Assembly: GCA_946222285.1 (NCBI GenBank)
Contig: CAMIIP010000005.1
Location: 1 to 64,000 of the forward strand
Length of the DNA: 64,000 bases
Source: an uncultured Rothia sp.
GTDB taxonomy: Bacteria; Actinomycetota; Actinomycetes; Actinomycetales; Micrococcaceae
Direction: 5' to 3'
Position numbers and translations under genes: made by a program
The notes under the pieces: generated by a model
Told to the model about the DNA's origin: nothing
Database searches by the model: none
Seen by the model: the letters and a program-made list of their open reading frames with translations, nothing else
In this document: positions 48,884 to 58,658 of the stretch, piece by piece
How positions within the stretch are numbered: the stretch's first letter is position 1
Layout of the letters: every line of letters begins with the position of its first letter

Positions 48884-49813
48884 TTAGCTCAACACGATTC
48901 TTCCTATCATTTCGGCAGAGCCAGCGAGAATAACATGCTCTAATTCGTCTGGCGCCAGCACGAAAGTAACAGCTAAAGTACCACCGGGTACATGCACCAG
49001 CCATTCATCGGGAGCGTCTTCGCCACCCCAGAACCTGGTTGCCGCTGCTGCAGCGCAGGCACCGGTTCCGCAGGAAAGTGTCTCCCCCACACCGCGTTCA
49101 TGCACACGCATCCGAATCGCACCAACATTACTCTGTCCGATTTCTGCTTCGGTCTCCTCAATCTCTTCGGGGACCACAAACTCCACGTTACTGCCGTGAG
49201 GCGGAGTGGGTGTTACCTTGGGAGCAGATTCTAAACCAAGACCGTCCAATTTACCGTCGCTGCCCAAAGCAACCACAGTATGGGGATTTCCCATGTCGAT
49301 AGAAAGTCCGGGGCGATTAGTTTTTAGCCCACGAGCACTTACGATGCAGTCGGCACCGCTATCGCGAGCGGACTCGCCGTCTATAAAACTCCAAGGTCCC
49401 ATGTCAATGGCGTAGCCGGTCTCCGTGCGTCCCACCGCTTTGATGCCAGCACGAGTACCGATATTTACTCGTTCGCCCTCTTCGAGATTAATCAGGTTCT
49501 CGGTGCGCAGGTATTCGACGAAAGCGCGTACGCCGTTGCCACACATCTCAGAAATTGAGCCGTCTGCATTGTGATAGTCCATGAACCACTGATCTGCCGG
49601 CGCCTGAGGGTCAATGGTCGAGGACATCGTTGCACGAATAAATCCGTCTGCGCCGATACCAAAGTGACGATCGCAAACACGAGCAATGAGCTCAGCGTTC
49701 AGGTTGAGAACGCCTTCGGGGTCGGTAAGGAATATGAAGTCGTTTCCGGTTCCGTGACCTTTAGTGAGGGTTGCTCCGGTGAGGTCCCCCCACTTTTTCT
49801 GATGTGTGCCCAC
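48884..49813 (-). CDS. dapF: diaminopimelate epimerase
   Basis: Converts LL- to meso-diaminopimelate for lysine and peptidoglycan. The 309-residue protein has the catalytic cysteine pair in EMCGNGVRA and SCGTGACA, one in each half of the pseudo-symmetric fold, and the N-terminal KGHGTGNDF. GTG 49813 follows AAAGGAC. It lies 30 bases after miaA in a miaB-miaA-dapF run typical of actinobacteria. Confidence 0.96.
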   Translation of the reverse strand: MGTHQKKWGDLTGATLTKGHGTGNDFIFLTDPEGVLNLNAELIARVCDRHFGIGADGFIRATMSSTIDPQAPADQWFMDYHNADGSISEMCGNGVRAFVEYLRTENLINLEEGERVNIGTRAGIKAVGRTETGYAIDMGPWSFIDGESARDSGADCIVSARGLKTNRPGLSIDMGNPHTVVALGSDGKLDGLGLESAPKVTPTPPHGSNVEFVVPEEIEETEAEIGQSNVGAIRMRVHERGVGETLSCGTGACAAAAATRFWGGEDAPDEWLVHVPGGTLAVTFVLAPDELEHVILAGSAEMIGRIVLS

Positions 49814-49843
49814 GTCTTTTGTCCTTTCGCTGGCTCTTTCTCT

Positions 49844-50800
49844 CTAGTATCTTACGGCGTTTTCGCGACCTTGGCTGCGCACCAGGTCCACTGCTTTTTC
49901 TAGGCGTGCAGGATCATCCCACCGAAGCCAGTTGACCCGGGGGTCGGCGTTGAACCAGGTGATTTGACGACGGGCGAACTGGCGGGTGGCTACGGCGGTA
50001 TCTTCAATCGCCTGGTCCACCGTATATGTTTCGTGTTCATCGCGCTTGGCATCAAGAATCCGGAGAAATTCGCGGTAACCGATGGCATGCGAGGCGGTTT
50101 TGCCCTCGCGTAATCCTTGTTTCTCAAGTTCGACTACTTCATCGAGCAGACCGTGCTCGACCATCTTCTGCACTCGGGTATAAATTCGAGTGTGTAATTC
50201 TGCGCGGTCTCCGTTGAGCCCTAATTGTATTGCCGGTTGCACGTAGGTGCGGTTCGGCATGAAAGAGGTGAAAGTTCGCCCGGTGATTTCCCAGACTTCC
50301 AGGGCACGAACCAGACGGCGATCGTCCTTGACTCGCGCCGCAGATTCCGGATCAACTTCAGCTAGCCGAGCGTGCAGGACTCCCCTACCCAAGGTAAGCA
50401 GTTCTTCTTCGAGGCGAGCTCTCACCATAGGGTCGGTATCGGGAAATTCCAGATGATCTAGAGCGGCACGAACGTAAAGCCCCGAGCCGCCCACCAGAAT
50501 GGGGAGCTTACCGCGCGAACGAATGTCTTCAGTCAACTCGCGGCAGCGCTGTTGAAAAACAGCGACCGAAGCTTCCTCGCGCACGTCCAAAATATCCAGC
50601 AGATGATGGGGAATCCCCCGCATCTCTTCAGCAGAAATTTTGGCGGTGCCGATATCCATGCCCCGATAAAACTGCATCGAATCAGCGTTGATGCACTCGC
50701 CGTCAAGACGCAGAGCCAACTCAATCGCTAAATCCGATTTACCGCTGGCCGTAGGTCCGACGACGGATACCACCGGAAGCTGCGCTTGCTCAGGTACCAC
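49844..50800 (-). CDS. miaA: tRNA dimethylallyltransferase
   Basis: Adds the isoprenyl group to A37 of tRNAs reading U-starting codons. The 318-residue protein has the P-loop [16 protein letters not shown] near the N-terminus, the [16 protein letters not shown] segment and a C-terminal GYREFL. GTG 50800 follows the miaB stop by six bases, so coupling is likely. Its product is the substrate of MiaB, encoded just upstream. Confidence 0.96.
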   Translation of the reverse strand: MVPEQAQLPVVSVVGPTASGKSDLAIELALRLDGECINADSMQFYRGMDIGTAKISAEEMRGIPHHLLDILDVREEASVAVFQQRCRELTEDIRSRGKLPILVGGSGLYVRAALDHLEFPDTDPMVRARLEEELLTLGRGVLHARLAEVDPESAARVKDDRRLVRALEVWEITGRTFTSFMPNRTYVQPAIQLGLNGDRAELHTRIYTRVQKMVEHGLLDEVVELEKQGLREGKTASHAIGYREFLRILDAKRDEHETYTVDQAIEDTAVATRQFARRQITWFNADPRVNWLRWDDPARLEKAVDLVRSQGRENAVRY

Positions 50801-50806
50801 GGTGGC

Positions 50807-52318
50807 TTACTTTCGCAAGGTGGGGAAACCGAGATTGACCGCACCGCCGGAAACCTGAGTGGTACCGGCGCCGCAGGAATCAGCTTGTGCCCGATCCCAG
50901 GCATCCCCCGCTCGGGAGGCACGTACCGAATACTGCTCTAAGGTGGGGTCTGAAATGAGGTGGAAGGAACCGGCTTCGGTGACGGGAACCGTCACGAAAT
51001 CGCCGGGGCGCGGCGTCGCTCCGCCTTCGGGAATGGAGAAGTGCACCAGGCGCATATCGGGAGTACGGCCGGCTAAACGATGGGTTTCTTCTGCCTTCTT
51101 ACCCGATTCAGCAACCACCATCAGCTCAACGGTTTTACCCAGCTGCTTTCTATTTTCTTCACCGGCAATACGATCCTGCAGGGCAGTGAGACGCTCAAAG
51201 CGTTCCTGCACAACAGCCTTGGGAATCTGGTTCTCCATGGTTGCCGCCGGAGTGCCGGGACGAATCGAATACTGGAAGGTAAAGGCGGTAGAGAAACGAG
51301 ACTCTTCTACTACCCGCATGGTTTCCTGGAAATCTTCTTCGGTCTCACCGGGAAAGCCCACAATAATGTCGGTGGTGATAGCGGCCTCGGGCATTTTTGC
51401 GCGAACCTTCTCCAAAATTCCCAAGAACTTTTTGGAACGGTAGGAACGCTTCATGTCTTTGAGCACCTTATCGGAACCGGACTGTAGCGGCATGTGCAGA
51501 ACCGGCATGACGTTGGGGGTTTCTGCCATGGCGTCGATGACGTCGTCGGTGAACATCGCAGGATGGGGAGAGGTGAAACGGACTCGTTCTAGCCCTTCAA
51601 TATTTCCACAGGCACGTAAGAGTTTAGAGAAGGCTTGACGGTCGCCAAACTCCACGCCGTAGGAATTCACGTTCTGGCCCAGCAGAGTAACCTCTACCGC
51701 GCCGTCGTCCACCAGCGCCTGGACCTCGGCGAGAATATCGCCGGGGCGGCGGTCTTTTTCTTTACCGCGCAGAGAAGGCACGATGCAGAAAGTGCAGGTG
51801 TTGTTACAGCCTACCGAGATAGATACCCAGCCCGAGTAGACATGATCGCGCTTAGTGGGCAGGGTGGAGGGGAAAACCTCAAGAGATTCGAGGAGCTCTG
51901 CCTGGGCTTCGTCGTTATGACGGGCGCGCTCCAGCAGGGTAGGCAAGGAGCCGATGTTGTGAGTACCGAAGACGACGTCCACCCAGGGTGCCTTCTTAAT
52001 GATGGTGTCCTGATCTTTCTGCGCCAGGCAACCACCCACAGCAATCTGCATGCCCTCGTGCTCACGCTTGACCGCAGCCAGCATACCCAGGTTGCCGTAG
52101 AGCTTGTTATCTGCATTCTCACGCACGGCGCAGGTATTGAAAACCACCAGATCCGGAGTTTCGCCCTCTTGTACGGGTGTATAGCCATCTGCTTCGAGGA
52201 GCCCGCTCATACGCTCAGAGTCATGCACATTCATCTGGCACCCAAAAGTACGCACCTCATAGGTACGATTCTTTTCGGTGGAGTCTTGGGTAGTTGATTC
52301 AGAAAGATTCAAAGTCAC
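50807..52318 (-). CDS. miaB: tRNA-2-methylthio-N6-dimethylallyladenosine synthase
   Basis: Radical-SAM methylthiotransferase that completes the A37 modification begun by MiaA. The 503-residue protein has the N-terminal UPF0004 domain ([14 protein letters not shown], with three cluster cysteines), the radical-SAM motif CNNTCTFC and a C-terminal TRAM domain. GTG 52318 has no ribosome site; TAGTAC lies about nine bases before it, so a leaderless mRNA is possible. It is divergent from the kinase-like gene. Confidence 0.96.
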   Translation of the reverse strand: MTLNLSESTTQDSTEKNRTYEVRTFGCQMNVHDSERMSGLLEADGYTPVQEGETPDLVVFNTCAVRENADNKLYGNLGMLAAVKREHEGMQIAVGGCLAQKDQDTIIKKAPWVDVVFGTHNIGSLPTLLERARHNDEAQAELLESLEVFPSTLPTKRDHVYSGWVSISVGCNNTCTFCIVPSLRGKEKDRRPGDILAEVQALVDDGAVEVTLLGQNVNSYGVEFGDRQAFSKLLRACGNIEGLERVRFTSPHPAMFTDDVIDAMAETPNVMPVLHMPLQSGSDKVLKDMKRSYRSKKFLGILEKVRAKMPEAAITTDIIVGFPGETEEDFQETMRVVEESRFSTAFTFQYSIRPGTPAATMENQIPKAVVQERFERLTALQDRIAGEENRKQLGKTVELMVVAESGKKAEETHRLAGRTPDMRLVHFSIPEGGATPRPGDFVTVPVTEAGSFHLISDPTLEQYSVRASRAGDAWDRAQADSCGAGTTQVSGGAVNLGFPTLRK

Positions 52319-52340
52319 CGTTCAAGGGTACTAGATGGGC

Positions 52341-52355
52341 GATAATGGCTCTATG
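52341..52355 (+). promoter_or_regulatory. likely leaderless promoter of the kinase-like gene
   Basis: GATAAT (52341-52346) lies exactly six bases before ATG 52353. This is the spacing of a -10 element in a leaderless actinobacterial gene. It favours ATG 52353 over ATG 52335, which has no ribosome site. No good -35 is seen. Confidence 0.5.
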
Positions 52356-53459
52356 ACCGATGATTCATTCCGCGCTAGTTTTTTCTCACTTTGGAAAGAA
52401 GCCTGCGCGAATTATCTGCCCCGACCGGCAGATACCCCGGTGAGTTCAGCCAAACTTCAGCGCCTCGTGGAACGGATGATCTCGTTCGCCGTTATCGAAT
52501 TAAATCGGGGAGATTTATGCTCTTTTGCCCTACTCTCTGCCGGTATGCGCTCTGTGGTAGTTCGCCTTGATTTCGCCGAAGCTTCGGTGATTCTCAAACA
52601 TTTTCGACGCAAAGATTCTGCTGTGAACTCCGGCGGATTTGGGTATCTGCGAGAAAAGCACGGACTGGTTTACCTCAATGCTACGGTTCCAGGTTCATTT
52701 CCCAAGCTATTTTTCGCCAACGATTCTTTGCGTCTTTTGGGTATGGAGTGCGTGAGCGGCCTGTCTATAGCCGACCTTTTGGATGACGGCGCTCCGGAAG
52801 CGCTTTCTGCCTGGATAGATTTTTGGGGCGAGTTTTTCAACGATTCTGCCTTAGTCTCTGAAACAGGACGGGACTTCTCTGCACGAATCAGCGCCGTCGA
52901 TCCGCTGGCGACCTCTCCCGGTTCGTTGACTTCTCCCCGGCTGGCGCTTACAGGGTTGGAGAGGCTCAGAGCATCGTGCCAGATACCGGGGTTTGAGGGG
53001 GAAATTCTTGATGAAGCTGATTTTGCCCATTTACAAGAGCAAGTCGAAGGAATTGTTTTTCCTTTAAATCCTGCAGATACGATGCTTTCCTCCGGTGATT
53101 TTTCGCCCCATAATGTGTTGGTGGCGGCTGAGAACAATGGGGGCTCACCTGCAGGCAGAGCTATACGGGGGATTGATGCCGAGGGTAGCGCCGTCCACCA
53201 CCGTTATCTGCCGCTGGCAGAAATGCTCTTGGGCTTCCCCTCGGCACCGGATTACCCCGACTATCAGCGGAATTTCTCGCGCCAAGACTGGCTGAATTTT
53301 GCAGGTAGCTTCTACGAAAAAATCTTTAACCGCCGGGCTGAAGAGATGTTCTCTGATCCGACTTTAGAGGCAGCTCTTCTAACCGTGCGCTGTATTTTGG
53401 CAGAGCAAAAGCCTGAGCTACAAGTTGAATTTCCGGTGTTAAGAAAGCCTTTTGATTAG
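52353..53459 (+). CDS. phosphotransferase-like protein
   Basis: A 368-residue soluble protein with an aminoglycoside-phosphotransferase-like kinase pattern: a possible nucleotide lysine in ASVILKHF, the catalytic-loop-like SGDFSPHNVLV (about 245-255) and a GIDAEG in place of the usual metal-binding DFE, then HHRYLPLAEMLLG. The substrate is unknown and the altered metal motif may mean weak activity. The start is set at ATG 52353 because of the -10 element six bases before it. It is divergent from miaB. Confidence 0.65.
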   Translation: MTDDSFRASFFSLWKEACANYLPRPADTPVSSAKLQRLVERMISFAVIELNRGDLCSFALLSAGMRSVVVRLDFAEASVILKHFRRKDSAVNSGGFGYLREKHGLVYLNATVPGSFPKLFFANDSLRLLGMECVSGLSIADLLDDGAPEALSAWIDFWGEFFNDSALVSETGRDFSARISAVDPLATSPGSLTSPRLALTGLERLRASCQIPGFEGEILDEADFAHLQEQVEGIVFPLNPADTMLSSGDFSPHNVLVAAENNGGSPAGRAIRGIDAEGSAVHHRYLPLAEMLLGFPSAPDYPDYQRNFSRQDWLNFAGSFYEKIFNRRAEEMFSDPTLEAALLTVRCILAEQKPELQVEFPVLRKPFD

Positions 53460-53504
53460 CTTTTTCAGATGATTTGCGGTGCTTCGCCGTTTTGTATTCA
53501 AAGC

Positions 53505-53765
53505 TCAGAGCAGATCCCAGGTCTCTCCTCCCGCAACATAGAGAGCGTCTGCCTGATCAAGAATATTTTCCATTTCTGAAACAGATATGGAAGAGGCGGA
53601 GAACTTGACCAAAGAGAAACCTAAATCCTTCAAATAATTCTTTTCCCTCTCGATAAACGGTGCCTGCCCATAAGAGCGAGCTGCATCGTTGAGATAGGCG
53701 AGAGTGTTTCCTTCAACAAACTCCCGGATTCTTTCGTGAAGAAATGAAGTTAATAGGATTTTCAT
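53505..53765 (-). pseudogene. truncated peptidase S51 (dipeptidase E-like)
   Basis: An 86-residue frame matching only the N-terminus of S51 peptidases: MKILLTSF at the start and ALYVAGGETWDLL at the end, where a full protein (about 200 residues) would continue to the catalytic Ser. It stops at 53505 and the following bases show no family sequence. Its ATG overlaps the stop of the upstream winged-helix gene as ATGA. It is probably a remnant of a gene lost by deletion. Confidence 0.65.
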
Positions 53766-54775
53766 TTCTGAGTCCTTCCCACCACTACCCCGTTTTTCAC
53801 GGTGAAATCCCAGCTGATGCCGTTTTTCGTCAGCACCTCGTGGCGAATTTTATCCGCCATCGTAAATGATTTATCGCTATAGCCCAGTAGGTACTCGTCG
53901 AAGGCCGGGAGGTAGAAGGTACGAGAAAGCGCCGCGTCCATTTCCTCATCCGATACCTCCAGTTGCCAGCGTGGAATAAAGTATTCGGTTTCTCCGATAG
54001 TAATGGTTGCAGAATCGGCAGCAGTTTCTAAAGCTTTCTTACAGTCTCGCTTGGTCAGCCCTGCCCACCAGGCTAAATCGTTCACAGTGACTGGACCGTG
54101 GCCCTTGAGGTAACGTGACCCCAACTCTGCCGGTGCTTTTTCCTCCGCGACCTCTCGCTGCGCCACTTTCAAACGATCTACGTGCTGAAAAGTTTCCCTG
54201 TGTCCGGCAAGTGAGCCCTGCACAACGTCCCCCAAACCGCCCAAAGCCCGCATGAGGTGTGGACCTCTCCCCTGCGCTGAGTCCACACCTACCGAATCGA
54301 AAAGAGCATAGGCATCACGTCGCTCTAAAACCTCGCCAGTAGGCAAATCTAGAAGATGGGCGTAAAGAACTTGACGAGCACGCTCATAGTCGCCTTCTGC
54401 AAAGCCTAAGGCCGAGCGCCGTCCTGCTGCTGATCTCTCAACACGAGGAGAACAAAGCGCCATGAGCCAACGCACCTGCCTAGCATCCATAAAATGCAAA
54501 GTTCCTCGCATCGGCCAGGCACGGACAATATCGTGCTGAGCTATTGCTTCGTGGACTAGCTCATCTGCGGATTCGGGATCTTTCTCTACCGCTTGTCCAT
54601 TCTCAATTCGCAAAGCGATGGCTCGTATCCCCGCTTTATAAGTCTGTCCCTGCAGAGCTAGCACATGTTCAACCGCATCTTGCGGGGAAGTTAAGTTCGG
54701 TCTTGCCTTTGAAGCGGCAAGACCCTGAGCCATGAGCCGTCGCGCTTGCAGTTCTTTCTCCGGTGCTAAAGCCAC
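53762..54775 (-). CDS. winged-helix DNA-binding protein (HTH_42/YcaQ-like)
   Basis: A 337-residue protein of the family related to the crosslink glycosylase YcaQ/AlkX. Family segments are visible: VLALQGQTYKAGIRAIALR near residue 40, MRGTLHFMDARQVRWL near 100, VTVNDLAWWAGLT and the C-terminal PAFDEYLLGYSD. GTG 54775 has AAGGAG six bases upstream; the frame open to 54901 overlaps recX and is not used. It lies directly after recX, eleven bases away, so it may be co-expressed with repair genes. DNA glycosylase activity is possible but not shown. Confidence 0.82.
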   Translation of the reverse strand: MALAPEKELQARRLMAQGLAASKARPNLTSPQDAVEHVLALQGQTYKAGIRAIALRIENGQAVEKDPESADELVHEAIAQHDIVRAWPMRGTLHFMDARQVRWLMALCSPRVERSAAGRRSALGFAEGDYERARQVLYAHLLDLPTGEVLERRDAYALFDSVGVDSAQGRGPHLMRALGGLGDVVQGSLAGHRETFQHVDRLKVAQREVAEEKAPAELGSRYLKGHGPVTVNDLAWWAGLTKRDCKKALETAADSATITIGETEYFIPRWQLEVSDEEMDAALSRTFYLPAFDEYLLGYSDKSFTMADKIRHEVLTKNGISWDFTVKNGVVVGRTQK

Positions 54776-54785
54776 TACTTTCTCC

Positions 54786-55757
54786 TTAAAAATAGAAGTC
54801 TTCAGAGTCGGACGAAACGATGCCGTTCTCCTCAATAAAGCTCTCAATTTCATCTTTAACAACGCTAAAAGCCATAGAAGATGGGTAGCCTTTACGGGCA
54901 AGCATACTCACCAGACGGCGCATGATTTTGTCTTTTTCTTTACGATCAGAAAAGTCCATACTGGGACGTATTTTCTTTCGTACCAGCTCATGAGCATCGG
55001 CGCGTTCATCCTCTTCGGTGCGCTGCTCCAGCGCGACTTCCGCCATTTCGCCGCTCACTCCCTTTTCTTTGAGTTCGCGGCGAATTGCAGTCTTGGATAG
55101 CTTTTTTACATTAGCCCTCGTACGAACATACATCTGGGCAAACTCTTCATCGTTGACCAGCTTGACCGCTTCAAACCGATCGAGCACCTCTGTTGCGGTT
55201 TCTTCGCTGATTTCTTTGTCTTTGAGCTTTTTCTCAAGCTGAGCACGTGATTTTGCCGATGCAGCTAGCTGGTTGAGTACGATATTTTTAGCCTGGGTGA
55301 ATTCAGATTCGGGCTCTTTGTTAGAACGACGACGCCCGCCCCCCGTTCTTCCTTGGACCAAGGCAGATTCGGGTTCAGCCAGGCGGCTATCTTGCCGAAA
55401 CTGAATCTGGGAGGAGGACCGTTTCTTGCGAGTAGGAGTTTCTTCTGGCTCCGCTCCAAAGGCCGGTGCAAAGGGAGATTTAGGGTTGGTCTTGGGACGG
55501 CGGAAACCTTTTTTATAGCCTTCGCGATACTTACGCTGACGGGGGTATTGTGACTTCTCGCCGAAAGAAGAAGCAGATTTTTTCTGTGGTGTAGCAGAAT
55601 TAGAATCCGCACTCAGCGTAGCAACACCTTTGCCGGTATAGGGAGTCCCGGTTTGCTCCGCTGAAGCTAGACTAGGGCGGGTGTCTTCCTCTGGCCTATC
55701 TTCTGATTCACCAAGAGCGGCAGGATGCCAGGAAGGAAAAGAATCCACTTCGTTCAT
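54786..55757 (-). CDS. recX: regulatory protein RecX with long disordered head
   Basis: Inhibits RecA filaments. The RecX three-helix repeats occupy about residues 160-323 (LNQLAASAKSRAQLEKKL, VLDRFEAVKLVNDEEFAQ, AIRRELKEKGVSGEMAEVAL). The first 160 residues are rich in Pro, Arg, Lys, Ser and Glu and probably disordered, so the 323-residue protein is nearly twice the usual 150-200. ATG 55757 follows AAAGG. It lies 42 bases after recA in the normal order. It looks intact. Confidence 0.92.
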   Translation of the reverse strand: MNEVDSFPSWHPAALGESEDRPEEDTRPSLASAEQTGTPYTGKGVATLSADSNSATPQKKSASSFGEKSQYPRQRKYREGYKKGFRRPKTNPKSPFAPAFGAEPEETPTRKKRSSSQIQFRQDSRLAEPESALVQGRTGGGRRRSNKEPESEFTQAKNIVLNQLAASAKSRAQLEKKLKDKEISEETATEVLDRFEAVKLVNDEEFAQMYVRTRANVKKLSKTAIRRELKEKGVSGEMAEVALEQRTEEDERADAHELVRKKIRPSMDFSDRKEKDKIMRRLVSMLARKGYPSSMAFSVVKDEIESFIEENGIVSSDSEDFYF

Positions 55758-55799
55758 GGAACCTTTCCTTCCTGGCATTTTCTGATGAGCTGGCAAATT

Positions 55800-56918
55800 T
55801 TAGAAGTTTTCGTTGACCGCGTCTAGGGGATCAATTTCTTCAGAAAACTCATCAGCTACCGGAGTATCTTTTTCTTCTTCGTCAGACTCAATAATGCCAA
55901 GCTTTACCAGAGTCTTGTATTTGATTTCCTCTGCTAGCTCAGGGTTATCTTTGAGGAAGCGGCGAACGTTTTCTTTACCCTGACCGAGCTGATCACCCTC
56001 ATAGGTAAACCACGCACCCGATTTTTTGACGATATTGTTTTCCACGCCCATATCAATAATGCCACCCTCGATGGAGATGCCTTCACCGTAGAGAATATCG
56101 AACTCTGCCTGTTTGAAAGGCGGAGCCATCTTGTTTTTGACAACCTTAGCGCGGGTACGGTTACCGATGGGATTAGCGCCGTCTTTGAGGGTTTCGATAC
56201 GGCGAATATCGATACGCACCGAAGCGTAGAATTTCAAAGCTTTACCACCGGTAGTGGTTTCGGGTGAGCCGAAGAAAACACCGATCTTTTCACGAAGCTG
56301 GTTAATGAAGATTGCAGTGGTACCGGTTTGAGCTAGGCGACCGGTAATTTTACGCAGAGCCTGAGACATCAAGCGAGCCTGTAAACCCACATGAGAATCG
56401 CCCATTTCGCCTTCGATTTCAGCGCGGGGAACCAGTGCGGCCACAGAGTCTACCACGATAATATCGACGGAGCCAGAGCCAACTAGTATATCCATAATTT
56501 CAAGTGCCTGCTCACCTGTATCAGGCTGAGAGACCAAGAGAGCATCAGTATCTACGCCCAGTTTAGCCGCGTAGACAGGATCAAGCGCGTGCTCGGCGTC
56601 AATGAAGGCTGCAATGCCGCCTTCACGCTGGACGCTTGCAACAGCATGAAGCGCTACGGTGGTTTTACCCGAAGATTCAGGACCGTAAATCTCAACAACA
56701 CGACCGCGCGGCAAGCCGCCAATACCGAGTGCGGCGTCCAAAGAAAGGGCACCGGTAGAGATAGTTTCTACTTTCACAGCCTCTTTATCGCCCAGGCGCA
56801 TGACCGCACCTTTGCCGTAGTTCTTATCAATCTGAGCCAAAACAGCATCGAGAGCTTTTTCGCGGCCTTCTTCGGAAACGCGGCTGACCTGCTGGGGGTT
56901 ACGTGATTTAGCTGCCAT
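55800..56918 (-). CDS. recA: recombinase RecA
   Basis: Strand-exchange ATPase and SOS co-protease that triggers LexA cleavage. The 372-residue protein has Walker A GPESSGKT at residues 79-86, the [12 protein letters not shown] segment (loop L2 region) and an acidic C-terminus ([19 protein letters not shown]). GAGG precedes ATG 56918. A LexA-type box lies about 150 bases upstream, so induction by DNA damage is expected. It is followed by recX. No damage is seen. Confidence 0.98.
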   Translation of the reverse strand: MAAKSRNPQQVSRVSEEGREKALDAVLAQIDKNYGKGAVMRLGDKEAVKVETISTGALSLDAALGIGGLPRGRVVEIYGPESSGKTTVALHAVASVQREGGIAAFIDAEHALDPVYAAKLGVDTDALLVSQPDTGEQALEIMDILVGSGSVDIIVVDSVAALVPRAEIEGEMGDSHVGLQARLMSQALRKITGRLAQTGTTAIFINQLREKIGVFFGSPETTTGGKALKFYASVRIDIRRIETLKDGANPIGNRTRAKVVKNKMAPPFKQAEFDILYGEGISIEGGIIDMGVENNIVKKSGAWFTYEGDQLGQGKENVRRFLKDNPELAEEIKYKTLVKLGIIESDEEEKDTPVADEFSEEIDPLDAVNENF

Positions 56919-57069
56919 AGTTTAACCTCACTTGGTTTGTGATGAAAGTTTTGCTTCTGACACCACAGTAGGGGCATCGACTGACAAGTTAAGACCAATT
57001 TGCAAATTTTGTGGATAAATCGGGTCTAAATGTACAGTTTTTTCTAGCTGTGGAAAACTTTACCTTTTT

Positions 57070-57085
57070 TCGAACATACTTTCTA
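57070..57085. promoter_or_regulatory. LexA (SOS) box upstream of recA
   Basis: TCGAACATACTTTCTA fits TCGAAC-N4-GTTCGA with two mismatches. It lies within a larger near-palindrome (57069-57094) and overlaps the far end of the 193-base recA leader region. It should bind LexA. Confidence 0.65.
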
Positions 57086-57111
57086 GTATTCGAATCTGCT
57101 TAGAACAAATT

Positions 57112-57339
57112 TTAAATCGCAGATTTGGGCGAAATATCTGGTCCCCAGCGACGTTCCGCTGGAATCCCCTGTGTATCACAAATGGCAACCCATACCGAGC
57201 GCACATCCTCGCCTCGATCCAGAGCTTCTTGCGCAGTCACGTTACCAAACTCCGAAAGCACTAAATCCCGAGCCAGTACCGGTGAATAGGCAGGAGTAAA
57301 TTCATAATTCATCAACGTCCAAAATTCACTCAACTTCAT
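57112..57339 (-). CDS. DUF3046 family protein
   Basis: A 75-residue soluble protein with the family segments MKLSEFWTLMNYEFT, LVLSEFGNVTAQEALDRG and GIPAERRWG. The family is found next to recA in actinobacteria, as here, between clgR and recA. AGGAG precedes ATG 57339. Function is unknown. Its conserved place beside recA suggests, but does not prove, a link to DNA repair. Confidence 0.92.
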   Translation of the reverse strand: MKLSEFWTLMNYEFTPAYSPVLARDLVLSEFGNVTAQEALDRGEDVRSVWVAICDTQGIPAERRWGPDISPKSAI

Positions 57340-57381
57340 TGTGTCTCCTCTGAGGCAATAATTCGTGGACTCTTTGAATCG

Positions 57382-57416
57382 AAAAACTGCACGCTCTCAC
57401 AGAGCGTGCAGTTTTT
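57382..57416. terminator. terminator between clgR and the DUF3046 gene
   Basis: A perfect 16-bp stem (57382-57397 with 57401-57416) with a three-base loop, flanked by T runs on both strands. It lies 45 bases past the clgR stop, separating clgR from the DUF3046 gene. Confidence 0.9.
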
Positions 57417-57461
57417 TATGTCTCAAAGTGGCAAGCCCATATCGGCCGAACCACCGCCCTA

Positions 57462-57914
57462 CTAGCGAGTGGAACTCGGCGTATGGGCATTAGCTGGAAT
57501 GTCTTTAGAAGAAGTTGCCGATACGCCGTATTCACGTTTGAACTGTTCAGAAAATTCAGCCGGTACAGTATCGGGAACCTTGAAGCCCTCTTCTACCGCC
57601 ATACGCTCGGAAACCTCGGCAAGCATTTGAGAAAGGGGGATTTCTAGTGCCTGGCAGATGGAAGCAAGAAGTTCCGAGGAGGCTTCTTTCTGACCGCGTT
57701 CCACTTCACTGAGATAGCCCAGTGAAACTCGCGCACTGTGCGATACTTCGCGCAAAGTGCGGCTCTGGCGCTGACGAACATCGCGGAGCACCTCACCAAT
57801 GGCGTGACGCAAAAGAATTACCTTGGGCTCGCGCTGTGTGGGTGCAGTGTTTGCGGACTGACCCACATCCCTCCAACGGACGACACCGTTCACGGATACG
57901 GGTTGCTTAGTCAT
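57462..57914 (-). CDS. clgR: XRE-type regulator ClgR
   Basis: Activator of clp protease and other stress genes in actinobacteria. The 150-residue protein has a helix-turn-helix at about 35-95 ([35 protein letters not shown]) and a less conserved tail. The position downstream of pgsA-cinA and upstream of recA is the standard one for clgR, which supports the name. C-terminal residues suited to Clp recognition, as in known ClgR, are not clear here (the protein ends in PSSTR). Confidence 0.9.
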   Translation of the reverse strand: MTKQPVSVNGVVRWRDVGQSANTAPTQREPKVILLRHAIGEVLRDVRQRQSRTLREVSHSARVSLGYLSEVERGQKEASSELLASICQALEIPLSQMLAEVSERMAVEEGFKVPDTVPAEFSEQFKREYGVSATSSKDIPANAHTPSSTR

Positions 57915-58082
57915 TTTTATACCTACTCCTGGTATTCATGCTCAGTCATCTGAGCGTTTATTTTAGCCTAACCGATTTCACATAATAAGCAAGGTTATTT
58001 TATTCTTCAAGCATTTTCGGATAATCCTCTTGAAGCCTTGCATCTAATACAACAGCATGAACCTGTGTTTTCATTCCCCAAA

Positions 58083-58102
58083 AGCCAGAAATTTTTCTGG
58101 CT
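58083..58102 (-). terminator. terminator after cinA
   Basis: AGCCAGAAA (58083-58091) pairs with TTTCTGGCT (58094-58102). Read leftward the stem is followed by TTTGGGG. It lies 42 bases past the cinA stop; the short loop and moderate T run make it a fair terminator. Confidence 0.6.
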
Positions 58103-58143
58103 ATTTCCTGAGAAATTGGTAAACAGCCGATTCGCCCTACACA

Positions 58144-58656
58144 TTAAATCTTTACCAATGATTCCACCAAGATGTTCAAGGCTTCACGAGTCGATTGAAA
58201 GCGAATATACGAACGGGTTCCCTCATAATTTTTCTCAATATTTTTAGACCCTGAAAAGTCAGTAAGCCCCAGATAGACCCGCCCCACCGGCTTGCCATCG
58301 TGTGAATTTGGACCCGCCACGCCCGTCGTTGAAATAGCCAACTCCGCGCCACACACTCGTGCTACACCCGATGCCATCTGTTCAGCGACCATAGGATCAA
58401 CAGAACCTTGGTGCGCCAAAAGCGCGCCGTCTACGCCGAGCACCTGCTCTTTAACCGCGTTGGAATATGAGATAACGCCGCCCTGGTAGACCGCAGACGC
58501 ACCGGGTACCGTACACAAATAGTTGCCTACCATGCCCCCGGTCAATGACTCAGCAGTAGCCAGCCGGAGCTCGCGCTCCCGTGCCAGCTCAATAACCTGT
58601 CTCGCTAATTCTTCGAGAATCTGGACTCGTCCAAGATCTTCCTCTGCTTCTCTCAC
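58144..58656 (-). CDS. cinA: CinA C-terminal family protein (NMN amidohydrolase type)
   Basis: A 170-residue single-domain protein of the CinA/PncC family, which deamidates nicotinamide mononucleotide. The family motifs LATAESLTGGMVGNYLC and ISTTGVAGPN are present. GTG 58656 follows GAGGGG and lies just after the pgsA stop, so the two genes are coupled. The N-terminal MoCF-like domain found in longer CinA proteins is absent, as is usual for actinobacterial genes in this place. Confidence 0.92.
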   Translation of the reverse strand: MREAEEDLGRVQILEELARQVIELARERELRLATAESLTGGMVGNYLCTVPGASAVYQGGVISYSNAVKEQVLGVDGALLAHQGSVDPMVAEQMASGVARVCGAELAISTTGVAGPNSHDGKPVGRVYLGLTDFSGSKNIEKNYEGTRSYIRFQSTREALNILVESLVKI

Positions 58657-58658
58657 CG

